A stretch of 34,452 nucleotides of DNA from assembly GCF_002994615.1 (NCBI RefSeq), contig NZ_PVNK01000286.1, positions 1 to 34,452 on the forward strand, read 5' to 3'. Positions within the stretch are counted from its first letter, which is position 1, and the number at the start of each line of letters is the position of its first letter. Made by a program: the position numbers and the translations under genes. Shown one piece after another: positions 1-6,653 of this stretch. The notes under the pieces were generated by a model that saw only the letters and a list, made by a program, of their open reading frames with translations, ran no database searches and was not told the DNA's origin. The stretch comes from Enhygromyxa salina (GTDB taxonomy: Bacteria > Myxococcota_A > Polyangia > Nannocystales > Nannocystaceae).

Positions 1-69
1 CTCGAGGGGGCGGGGGGCTGACGGGCGGGAGCGCGTCGGCGACTGTGGCGCTCGCGTGTGCGGGCCGAC

Positions 70-105
70 CTCGGTGGCGGAGGCGTCGATGGGGCGATTC
101 ATCGG
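70..105 (+). repeat. 36-bp copy of the macro-domain core motif
   Basis: This 36-nt stretch matches positions 766-801, inside the macro-domain gene downstream, at 35 of 36 bases. Read in frame it gives LGGGGVDGAIHR, the phosphate-binding loop of macro domains, followed at once by TGA. The sequence on either side does not resemble the gene, so this is a fragment rather than a second gene. It may be a local microduplication or what is left of a lost second macro gene. Confidence 0.7.
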
Positions 106-214
106 TGATCGCAAGCTCGATGGAGAGCATCTTGGCGACGATGGCGCCTTGTTCGAATTAAGTTGTCATTTGGATTGTGCTACCCGCCGTGTTCCATGCA
201 CTATCCAAGAAGAG

Positions 215-505
215 ATGCCACAGACCAGAGTGACCGACCCCACAGATTCAGGCGGCGGGGCCCAGAACCCCGAGGACTGCGACGACTGCGACGACGACCT
301 GCTCGGCGGCGGTGGCGATGCCGAGCCCGCGCCCGCGCCCGATCAACTGCCCCCCGCACCCGAGGTCCCGCCGCGCGTGCTGCCACGCCCGACGCCGCAG
401 GAGCCGCCCGAGGTGTCGCACCGGACCCCGCCCAACACCGCGCCCGATTTCGATACTCCGCCCGACCCGGTCCCCGAGCCAGCCCGCCTCGCGAGCTCCA
501 GTTAG
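215..505 (+). CDS. Small acidic/proline-rich protein, unknown function
   Basis: A 96-residue product beginning MPQTRVTDPTDSGGG. It has an acidic Cys-containing patch (EDCDDCDDDLL) near residues 23-33, a GGGG turn, and then about 60 residues of low-complexity Pro/Glu/Ala-rich sequence. No folded domain, signal peptide or membrane segment is visible. The ATG at 215 follows a purine-rich AAGAAGAG. The frame is open further upstream, but that part runs through the macro-motif fragment and looks non-coding. A dispersed repeat starts directly behind the stop codon. The low complexity leaves it possible that this is not a gene. Confidence 0.4.
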   Translation: MPQTRVTDPTDSGGGAQNPEDCDDCDDDLLGGGGDAEPAPAPDQLPPAPEVPPRVLPRPTPQEPPEVSHRTPPNTAPDFDTPPDPVPEPARLASSS

Positions 506-514
506 GTCTGTTCC

Positions 515-640
515 GCGCCGCGAGCGTTTGGGGTGAGCGGAGGGGGCTTTGCCGCCGCAGCGAGGGGCCTTTTTGAAAGGCCCCTTGAAAACAAGTAGGC
601 CTGAGTCGAGCGCGCAGCGCTTGATTCAGGACTAAATGTA
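515..640 (-). repeat. Dispersed palindromic repeat (hairpin plus 32-bp palindrome), copy 1
   Basis: Reverse-complement copy of the element at about 28991-29115, nearly identical over roughly 115 bp. It has three parts: a 32-nt imperfect palindrome at 600-631 (CCTGAGTCGAGCGC pairs with GCGCTTGATTCAGGA), a strong hairpin built on GGGGCCTTT/AAAGGCCCC at about 564-586, and a conserved GCGAGCGTTTGGGGTGAGCG tail at 520-539. Partial copies lie at 12693-12733 and 23771-23803. Its position behind a stop codon and its GC hairpin would allow it to act as a terminator or 3'-end stabiliser. Confidence 0.75.
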
Positions 641-669
641 GATATTGACGCCGGCCCGCTCGGCGATCA

Positions 670-1242
670 ATGACTGTTGTGGCCATGCCGGAGGTCAGCG
701 TCGAGCGCGGAGACATCACCAAGGTCGAGGTCGACGCGATCGTCAACGCGGCCAACCCCAAGCTGCTCGGTGGCGGAGGCGTCGATGGGGCGATTCACCG
801 GGCGGCGGGGCCGAAGTTGTTGGAGGCTTGTCGACGCTTGGTCAAGGTCAAGGGGATCCGTTGCCCCTTCGGCGAGGCGCGGATCACCGCGGGCTTCGAG
901 CTCCCGGCGAGCTGGGTGATCCACACCGTGGGGCCGATCTACAAGCGCACTCCCGAACCCGAGGCGGTCCTGCGCGCGGCGTACGAGTCGAGCCTGGGCC
1001 TGGCCGCCGCGCACTCCCTCGTGAGCGTCGCGTTTCCGGCGATCTCGGCGGGGGCCTACGGCTTTCCGCTCGAGCCCGCTGCTCGGATCGCGATCGCGGC
1101 GACGCGGGCGGACTGGGGCAGCGTGGCGCGGGTGCGCTTCGTGATGTTCACGGCCGAGGCCCACGCGAGCTTCGAGCGGGCGCTGGCCGAGGATGTGGCT
1201 CGCGCGCTCGGCACCGAAGGAAGGCCACGAACGGAGAGCTGA
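670..1242 (+). CDS. Macro-domain protein, O-acetyl-ADP-ribose deacetylase family (YmdB-like)
   Basis: A 190-residue, single-domain macro protein. Family landmarks are all present and in order: NAAN at 26-29, the loop GGGGVDGAIHRAAG at 34-47, and PAISAGAYGFP at 123-133. Members bind ADP-ribose and hydrolyse O-acetyl-ADP-ribose or remove ADP-ribose from proteins; the GGGGVDGAIHRAAG version is the YmdB/MacroD type. There is no signal peptide, so it should be cytoplasmic. No good ribosome-binding site precedes ATG 670, and a second ATG at 685 (MPEVSVERGD) is an equally likely start. The gene stands alone between a repeat and a decayed protease locus. Which ADP-ribosylation it reverses cannot be told from the sequence. 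Confidence 0.92.
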   Translation: MTVVAMPEVSVERGDITKVEVDAIVNAANPKLLGGGGVDGAIHRAAGPKLLEACRRLVKVKGIRCPFGEARITAGFELPASWVIHTVGPIYKRTPEPEAVLRAAYESSLGLAAAHSLVSVAFPAISAGAYGFPLEPAARIAIAATRADWGSVARVRFVMFTAEAHASFERALAEDVARALGTEGRPRTES

Positions 1243-1279
1243 CTGCGCGCTGGTGCCGTGGCATGATCAGACACGAGTC

Positions 1280-3226
1280 ATGGCCAAGGCCGAGCAGATC
1301 AAGGCGCTGATACGCTCTCACGCGGAGGGCGACGACACGCGCTTCTACGCAGTGGCGATACAGGTCGCCGCTCAGGCCGCCCGCAGTGGCCACGGCAACT
1401 TCGCCAGGGAGCTTCGCAAGGTCGTCGACGAGGCCAAGGCCAAGACCCGCGCAGTCGAGCCGGAGCGCCGGGGGCGACCTTCTTCCTCGACCAGAGCAAC
1501 GTCGACCAGGCCGGGTGGGTCGAGGAGCTCGCCGGGCGTACTCAGTATCTGTCCGAGGAGATGCCCGCGGTCTGCATCCTCGACACGGGCGTCAACCTGG
1601 GTCACCCCTTGATCGAAGGTTCCCTCACTCCTGACGATTGCTACGCGCTCGATCCGACCTGGGGCACGCACGATCATGACGGTCACGGTACGGAGATGGC
1701 TGGGCTCACGCTCTATGGCGACCTCGCTCCGCAACTCGAAGACACGGGGCCGGTCGTGCTCCGCCATCGGCTGGAGTCCGTGAAGATCCTTCCTCCGAGG
1801 GGCGCCAACGATCCCGATCTCTACGGTGCGGTCACGGCCGAGGCCGCCAGCCGGCCGGAGCACCCGAGCGTCGCCGCGTGTTCTCGATGGCGGTGACTTC
1901 GAGTGACAACCGCGAGGGCGGGCTACCGACCTCCTGGTCGTCGGCGATAGATGCGCTCGCCGCGGGTCGTTCGTTCGACGCGTCGAGCAAGGGGCTCGCG
2001 TATATCGACGACGGTTCTCCGCCGCGCCAACGATTGTTCGTGGTGAGCGCGGGGAACATCGACGAAGCGTCACTCGAGCATGGCCACCTCGATCGCAGTG
2101 ATACGGAGCCCGTGGATGATCCCGCCCAGGCCTGGAACGCACTCACGGTCGGCGCCTACACAGACAAGGTCGTCATCACGGATCCCTCGTGGGCGAACTG
2201 GTCGCCGCTGGCCTCGCGAGGAGAGCTATCACCGTGGAGCACGACCTCGGTGACGTTTACGAAGCAGTGGCCGATCAAGCCCGACATCGTCATGGAGGGC
2301 GGCAACGTGGTCTGCAACGACGCGGGCGAAGTCGACTTTCCATGTCATGACCTCAACTTGCTCACGACCCACCACGAACCATCCGAGCGGATCTTTGCGC
2401 CAACGTGGGCGACGAGCGCGGCGACGGCTCAGGCAGCGCGGCTGTGTGCGGCGGTCTCTGCGACCTACCCAAACCTGTGGCCGGAGACCATCCGTGGCCT
2501 CATCGTCCACTCGGCCGAGTGGACACCGATCATGAAGGCGAGCATTGACGCCGAGGCGAGCAAGACAAGGCGCTCGAGCTTGATCCGACGCTACGGCTTT
2601 GGTGTGCCGAGCCTCGAGCGAGCGCTTCGGAGCGCGGACAGTGCGGTCACGCTTCTCGTTCAGGACTCGATTCGTCCTTTCATCGCCGGGAAGACGCGGG
2701 AGATCCACGTGCATGATCTGCCGTGGCCCCGTGATGAGATCGCGTCGCTGGGGCCGGCGAACGTTCGCCTGCGCGTGACCTTGTCGTACTTCGTCGAGCC
2801 GAACCCGGCGCGGCGAGGGTGGCAGAGTAAGCACCGGTACCAGTCACATGGGTTGCGTTTTGAGGTGAAGCGGCCGGCCGAGAGCCTCGACGAGTTTCGC
2901 AAGCGACTCAACAAAGAGGCGCTCGACGACGATGAGGGCAGGCCGTCATCGAGCGAGTCTGGTGACTGGTGTCTGGGGCAGAAGCGGCGTCGCGGGTCGC
3001 TGCACGCTGACATCCTGAGGTGCAGCGCTGCGGATCTGGCTGAGCGCCGAGCGATCGCGGTGTACCCCGTGACTGGTTGGTGGAGGGAGCTCGAGAAGCG
3101 CGACCGCAGCGAGCATGGCGCCGCTATGCGCTGGTCGTGTCGATCGAGACCGACACCGTCGACACGGATATCTGGACGCCGATCGCCGCTCAGGTCGGCG
3201 TCCCGGTCGAGACCGTCGTGGGGTAG
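1280..3226 (+). pseudogene. Decayed AAA+ ATPase / S8 subtilisin-like peptidase pair, fused by deletion and frameshifted
   Basis: Three pieces in three frames. From ATG 1280 to about 1460 the frame encodes MAKAEQIKALIRSHAEGDD..., which I recognise as the N-terminus of the AAA+ ATPase usually encoded just before S8 peptidases of this type. At about 1465 coding jumps to another frame (FFLDQSNVDQAGWVEEL, then MPAVCILDTGVNLGHPLI), the middle of the peptidase with its catalytic Asp (LDTGVN) and His (HDHDGHGTEMAG). Near 1870-1878 the frame shifts again, continuing RVFSMAVTSSDN to the catalytic Ser in WATSAATAQAA. A last shift near 3117-3122 recovers the usual end RYALVVSIETDT...VVG and TAG at 3224. 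So most of the ATPase and the peptidase N-terminus are deleted, and Asp/His and Ser lie in different frames. Several lesions make sequencing error unlikely as the sole cause. Confidence 0.85.
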
Positions 3227-3328
3227 CAGGCGTCCGCGGTGGAGGTGGGCTGCGTCCACAGCGGACGCAGCGGGCAGGTCAAGAGAGGCGCAGCGCTGGA
3301 AAACAGCGATGCACAGCACGCTCGACTG

Positions 3329-3344
3329 TGGCATGGGCCTTGCT
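3329..3344 (+). promoter_or_regulatory. Sigma-54 (-24/-12) promoter candidate
   Basis: TGGCATGGGCCTTGCT matches the consensus TGGCAYRNNNNTTGCW at every defined position, with GG at 3330-3331 and GC at 3342-3343. Transcription would begin about 12 nt after the GC, near 3355, on top of the ATG at 3356. That implies an almost leaderless transcript, or translation from the second ATG at 3392. Confidence 0.6.
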
Positions 3345-3355
3345 CAATCCAAAGT

Positions 3356-3850
3356 ATGCACACCCAAACCAAGCGTCATACCAACAAAGGTATGTTTCTC
3401 GTCTCCCTCAGCGGCCTCGCCCTATTGGCTCTGTCGACCTCGGCCTGCGACCCTGGGGCGGTCGATGACTTCGACGAGATCGATGAGCGGGCCGCGTTCG
3501 AAGACGAGGTCCCCGACGAATTCGCCCTGGCACAAGGTGAGGAGCCGGAGCAGAGCATGCACGACGGCGTCGTTGACGACCCGCCGCTCGAGCACCCCGG
3601 GATCTGCGCCACAGTGTACGAACACTATCACTACGGCGGTGACCACCGAGATATCTCCGGCGGCGATACTTCGTACATTGGAGGCCCCTGGAACGACAAA
3701 GTCTCCTCTGTGAAGGTGCGGTCGGGCTGCGCACTGAACGTATATGAACACGCCAATTACGAGGGCAAGCACAAGACCCTTGCAGGCAGGGTTCGCTGGA
3801 TAGGTAGCGGTTGGAACGACCGGATCTCGTCCTATACGTGCAGCTGCTAG
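3356..3850 (+). CDS. Secreted beta/gamma-crystallin lipoprotein
   Basis: A 164-residue protein with a basic N-region (KRHTNK), a hydrophobic stretch at 13-28 and a lipobox-like TSAC ending at Cys31, so probably exported and lipidated. An acidic linker (35-80) leads to one beta/gamma-crystallin domain at about 83-163 with two Greek-key motifs. Each holds the N/D-N/D-x-x-S/T-S calcium-binding signature: NDKVSS at 113-118 and NDRISS at 154-159. Such domains bind Ca2+ tightly and stabilise structures; the myxobacterial spore-coat Protein S is a relative. The gene has a good sigma-54-type promoter, as many developmental genes in myxobacteria do. ATG 3392 is an alternative start but would drop the basic N-region. 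The TAG stop lies in a CTAGCAGCCC motif shared with the repeat element found behind two other genes here. Confidence 0.88.
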   Translation: MHTQTKRHTNKGMFLVSLSGLALLALSTSACDPGAVDDFDEIDERAAFEDEVPDEFALAQGEEPEQSMHDGVVDDPPLEHPGICATVYEHYHYGGDHRDISGGDTSYIGGPWNDKVSSVKVRSGCALNVYEHANYEGKHKTLAGRVRWIGSGWNDRISSYTCSC

Positions 3851-3885
3851 CAGCCCGTAGACCTGAACCAAGCGCTGCGCACGCG
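3847..3885 (+). repeat. Footprint of the CTAG element plus CCTGAACC repeat
   Basis: Directly over the stop codon the sequence reads CTAG-CAGCCC-GTAG and then CCTGAACCAAGCGCTGCGC. The first ten bases equal the left end of the 158-bp inverted-repeat element (CTAG plus the first six bases of its terminal repeat). The CCTGAACC part matches the sequence that follows the intact element at 15563. The locus therefore looks like an occupied site from which nearly all of the element has been lost. Confidence 0.5.
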
Positions 3886-3977
3886 TCCGATGGACGGTGC
3901 GGGTGGTCGACGCAGGGCTCGTGCTCCCGACTCCGTGCGAGTCGAGTTGGACGCGACACTCAGGCGGCGGCCACGAA

Positions 3978-4007
3978 GGACCCAGGACCCAGGACCCAGG
4001 ACCCAGG
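3978..4007. repeat. Heptamer tandem repeat, four copies of GGACCCA
   Basis: Four exact head-to-tail copies of GGACCCA occupy 3978-4005, followed by GG. The tract lies in the 262-bp gene-free gap between the crystallin gene and tRNA-Lys. No gene is supported in this gap. Confidence 0.85.
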
Positions 4008-4075
4008 TCGCACAAAGCAGGTGCGCTCAGCGCAATGGGCGCGTTGGCCGAAGCTCGGCTCCGAGAGCCTCCAAA

Positions 4076-4108
4076 CCAAAAACTAAACCGCCGAATTCGG
4101 CGGTTTAG
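4076..4108 (-). terminator. Rho-independent terminator of tRNA-Lys
   Basis: On the minus strand, just past the tRNA 3' end, a perfect 26-nt palindrome (CTAAACCGCC, GAATTC, GGCGGTTTAG at 4083-4108) is followed by a T-run, TTTTTGG. The stem is GC-rich and the U-tract lies on the correct side for transcripts leaving the tRNA gene. Confidence 0.9.
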
Positions 4109-4112
4109 CCTA

Positions 4113-4185
4113 TGAGCCCGGTAGGAATCGAACCTACAACCCGCGGATTAAGAGTCCGCTGCTCTGCCAATTGAGCTACGAGCCC
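4113..4185 (-). tRNA. tRNA-Lys (anticodon CUU)
   Basis: The reverse complement folds as a standard 73-nt tRNA: acceptor GGGCTCG with CGGGCTC (two G-U pairs), D stem GCTC/GAGC, anticodon stem GCGGA/TCCGC around loop CTCTTAA, and T arm GTAGG-TTCGATT-CCTAC with discriminator A. The anticodon CTT reads AAG. The 3' CCA is not encoded. The enzyme that charges it, a class I lysyl-tRNA synthetase, is encoded 17 kb away in this window. Confidence 0.97.
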
Positions 4186-4246
4186 GGAGGGAGACGAAAC
4201 CTACACGAACCCTTCCCCGATGGAACCCCCACGGTATTGCGCATGC

Positions 4247-4891
4247 TCACGCGCCGACCCGGACCTCCGCCCCGGTCGCCGCGACCAGCTCGGCCTCTGT
4301 CACCCCGGGGGCGAGCTCGACGAGCGAAAACCCGCGGTCTCCGACGCGGTCGACCCTCAGCACGCCGAGGTCGGTGATCACCAGATCCACGCAGCGCATG
4401 GCGGTCAGCGGCAGCGTGCAGGCGTCCACGAGCTTGCTGCGCCCCTTGCGGTCCCGGTGCTGCATGACCGCGATCACTTTGCGTGCGCCAGTCGCGAGAT
4501 CCATGGCCCCCCCGATCCCCGCGACCTTCTTCCCGGGCACCATCCAGTTGGCGAGATCTCCGCGCTCGCTGACCTGCATGGCCCCGAGGACCGCGGCGTC
4601 CACGTGCCCGCCGCGGATCATCGCGAAGCTCAGCGCCGAGTCGAAGGTGCTGCCCCCGGCGACGACCGTGACGGTCTGCTTGCCCGCGTTGACGATCTGC
4701 GCGTCGACCTCCTCGTCGAGCGGGAACGGCCCCATGCCGAGCAACCCGTTCTCGGAGTGCAGCAGGATGTTCTGCTCGGGCCGCAGGTGGTTGCTGATCA
4801 AGGTGGGGATGCCGATCCCGAGGTTGACCACGCTGTCGTGGGGCAGCTCTCGGGCGGCGCGGGCGGCGATCTGATCTCGGTCCCAGGGCAT
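4247..4891 (-). CDS. scoB: 3-oxoacid CoA-transferase, subunit B
   Basis: A 214-residue protein beginning MPWDRDQIAARAARELPHDSVVNLGIGIPTL, the standard N-terminus of the B subunit of succinyl-CoA:3-oxoacid (ScoB/AtoA/PcaJ-type) CoA-transferases. The SENG motif carries the catalytic Glu (Glu47), which forms the glutamyl-CoA intermediate. The enzyme moves CoA between succinyl-CoA and acetoacetate or a similar oxoacid in ketone-body or aromatic catabolism. Length is normal. The frame is open 30 nt upstream, but family N-termini and a -10 box at 4898-4903 favour ATG 4891. The A-subunit gene that usually sits directly upstream is absent: a divergent lipoprotein gene starts 21 bp away. The A subunit must be elsewhere or fused to another protein. 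Confidence 0.93.
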   Translation of the reverse strand: MPWDRDQIAARAARELPHDSVVNLGIGIPTLISNHLRPEQNILLHSENGLLGMGPFPLDEEVDAQIVNAGKQTVTVVAGGSTFDSALSFAMIRGGHVDAAVLGAMQVSERGDLANWMVPGKKVAGIGGAMDLATGARKVIAVMQHRDRKGRSKLVDACTLPLTAMRCVDLVITDLGVLRVDRVGDRGFSLVELAPGVTEAELVAATGAEVRVGA

Positions 4892-4897
4892 CGCAGG

Positions 4898-4905
4898 GCT
4901 ATAGT
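4898..4905. promoter_or_regulatory. Shared palindromic -10 box for divergent leaderless genes
   Basis: The 21 bp between the start codons at 4891 (minus) and 4913 (plus) contain CTATAG, a perfect palindrome. Read rightward it gives TATAGT at 4900-4905, seven nt before ATG 4913. Read leftward it gives TATAGC at 4903-4898, six nt before ATG 4891. One symmetric -10 could therefore start two leaderless transcripts. No convincing -35 is visible on either side, so this stays a prediction. Confidence 0.55.
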
Positions 4906-4912
4906 CCACCGG

Positions 4913-6607
4913 ATGCGCCAAGTCTGGCCAGTGGTTGCCGCCCTCTCCCTCTGCGGGTGCCTACAGGCGCCTCCCTCGGGCACCGAGACCGTCGAGCCCG
5001 AGGTAGAGGCCAGCGCGGAGGGCGAGGTCGTCTCCCCAGCACGGGCGCTCGAGGGCCTCTACGAGGTCGGCGAGGTCCGCGGCTTCTCCTTCACCCAGCT
5101 CGGTGAGCAGATCGGGCGCTCGTTCGGGCGCTACGAGGGCACGGTCGAGCACGCGGGCCAGACGGTCCACCGCTTCTCGACCCGGGTCGAGTTGCTGCCG
5201 CCCGGGGGCCAGCCGCTGCGCTTCGCGTCCGAGGTCCTGCTCGACGAGCGCGGGGATCTGGTCGCGGGCTGGGAGCGCTCGATGGCGGCGGAGCTGCGCT
5301 TCGCCGTGACCAAGTCCGAGGCGCTGCTCGAGATCGAGGCCGACGCGGGGCTCCCAAACATCGAGCGCGCCGAGTTCGGCTACGAGCCAGGCACGGCCTT
5401 CATGGGCTACATGTCGACGATCCACGAGGAGCTGATGCTGGCCCTGCGCCCGCTCGCGGCCGGGGAGAACGAGTGGCGGCTGATCAGCATCTCGGCCGGG
5501 CGCGCGGATCCGTGGTCGGCGAAGGTCAAAAAGCAAGGCAACACGGTCGTCCTCGACACCAGCCTCGGCGAGGAGATCTGGCTCGACGAGGGCCGCATCA
5601 CCCGCATCGAGGTGCCCGACGACGAGCTCGTGGTCACGGGCATCGCCCACCCGCAGTGGCCGGACTGGGAGGTCAGCGGGCCCTCAGCGCTGGCCTACAA
5701 GCCGCCCGCAGACGCGAGCTTCACGATCCGCGAGGTCGAGCTTCCGGGCCAACAAGACGAGCCGAGCCTGCGCGGTGAGATCCTGGTCCCCGACGCCGCC
5801 GTCCACGGGCCCGGCCCCTACCCGGGCGTGGTGTTCCTGGCCGGGAGCGTGTCGGCCGATCGCTACGGCTTCGCGGGCCCGCCAGCGGTCGACATCGGCT
5901 ACCACGAGACGACCGACGCGCTGGCCAACGCGGGCTTCGTGGTCATCCGCTACGACGAGCGCGGCGTCGGCGAGAGCGAGGACGCCCCGCCGAGCTGGGT
6001 CGGCCAGCGGACCGACGCGCGCCGGGCGTTTCGGACCTTGCTGGTCCAGCCCGAGGTCGATCCCGATCGCATCCTCGCCGTCGGTCACGCCGAGGGGGGC
6101 TGGCGCGCGCTCTCGCTGGCGGCCGAGCGACCGCGCGAGGTCATCGGGGTCGGCTTGCTCGCAACCTTGGGCCGCAGCTACCGCGAGCTGTTTGCGGACC
6201 AGCCCGACATCTTGAAGGCGCTCGAGACCGGTAAAGACCTGCCCGAGCAGCTCCAGCCCATGGCGGACTGGTACGGCGAGATCCTCGTCGAGGATCCCGA
6301 GGCCCTGGTGTTTCGCGCGCGGGTCCCGATGTGGATCGCCCAGGGCGGCAAGGACTTCGAGACCGACCCGGTCAAGGATCTCGCCGCGCTCACCGCTGCA
6401 ACCCGCAAGTACAAGCGCAAGGCCGAGGTCGCCCGCTTCCCCGAGCTCGACCACCACTTCAAGCACGAACCCGGGACCTCAAACCACACCAGCTACCTGG
6501 TCGAGCGCCCGGTCGACGGCGAGTTCCTCGACGCGCTGGTCGCGTGGGCGAAGAAGGTCAGCAAAAAGCCGGCTAAGAAGCCGGCCAGGAAATCGAGCGG
6601 GGGCTGA
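4913..6607 (+). CDS. Lipoprotein with alpha/beta-hydrolase domain lacking the nucleophile serine
   Basis: A 564-residue protein. MRQVWPVVAALSLCGC is a short lipoprotein signal with Cys16. Residues about 45-260 form a beta-rich, unassigned N-terminal domain. Residues about 275-550 are an alpha/beta-hydrolase of the dipeptidyl-peptidase/dienelactone type (YPGVVFLAGS, VIRYDERGVGES). The nucleophile elbow normally reads G-x-S-x-G, but here it is GHAEGG with Ala at 393 (codon GCC, 6089-6091). The acid (GGKDFETDP) and the His (ELDHHF) remain. A Lys/Ala/Pro-rich tail (KKPAKKPARK) ends the chain. Without the Ser the usual ester or peptide hydrolysis is unlikely, so it may bind rather than cleave. The start at 4913 is fixed by the signal peptide; the longer open frame upstream is antisense to scoB. 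Confidence 0.88.
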   Translation: MRQVWPVVAALSLCGCLQAPPSGTETVEPEVEASAEGEVVSPARALEGLYEVGEVRGFSFTQLGEQIGRSFGRYEGTVEHAGQTVHRFSTRVELLPPGGQPLRFASEVLLDERGDLVAGWERSMAAELRFAVTKSEALLEIEADAGLPNIERAEFGYEPGTAFMGYMSTIHEELMLALRPLAAGENEWRLISISAGRADPWSAKVKKQGNTVVLDTSLGEEIWLDEGRITRIEVPDDELVVTGIAHPQWPDWEVSGPSALAYKPPADASFTIREVELPGQQDEPSLRGEILVPDAAVHGPGPYPGVVFLAGSVSADRYGFAGPPAVDIGYHETTDALANAGFVVIRYDERGVGESEDAPPSWVGQRTDARRAFRTLLVQPEVDPDRILAVGHAEGGWRALSLAAERPREVIGVGLLATLGRSYRELFADQPDILKALETGKDLPEQLQPMADWYGEILVEDPEALVFRARVPMWIAQGGKDFETDPVKDLAALTAATRKYKRKAEVARFPELDHHFKHEPGTSNHTSYLVERPVDGEFLDALVAWAKKVSKKPAKKPARKSSGG

Positions 6608-6610
6608 GCA

Positions 6611-6640
6611 CGAAGGCGGGACGCCGCCCCGCCTTCGTTT
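6611..6640 (+). terminator. Hairpin terminator behind the hydrolase gene
   Basis: CGAAGGCGGG (6611-6620) pairs with CCCGCCTTCG (6628-6637), a perfect 10-bp stem with a 7-nt loop, followed by a short TTT run. It lies between two convergent genes and could serve both. Confidence 0.75.
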
Positions 6641-6653
6641 GAGCCCTGCGAGC

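Noticed and set aside
3978..4007. Heptamer repeat as a CRISPR array
   Set aside because: Units are contiguous with no spacers and are far too short.
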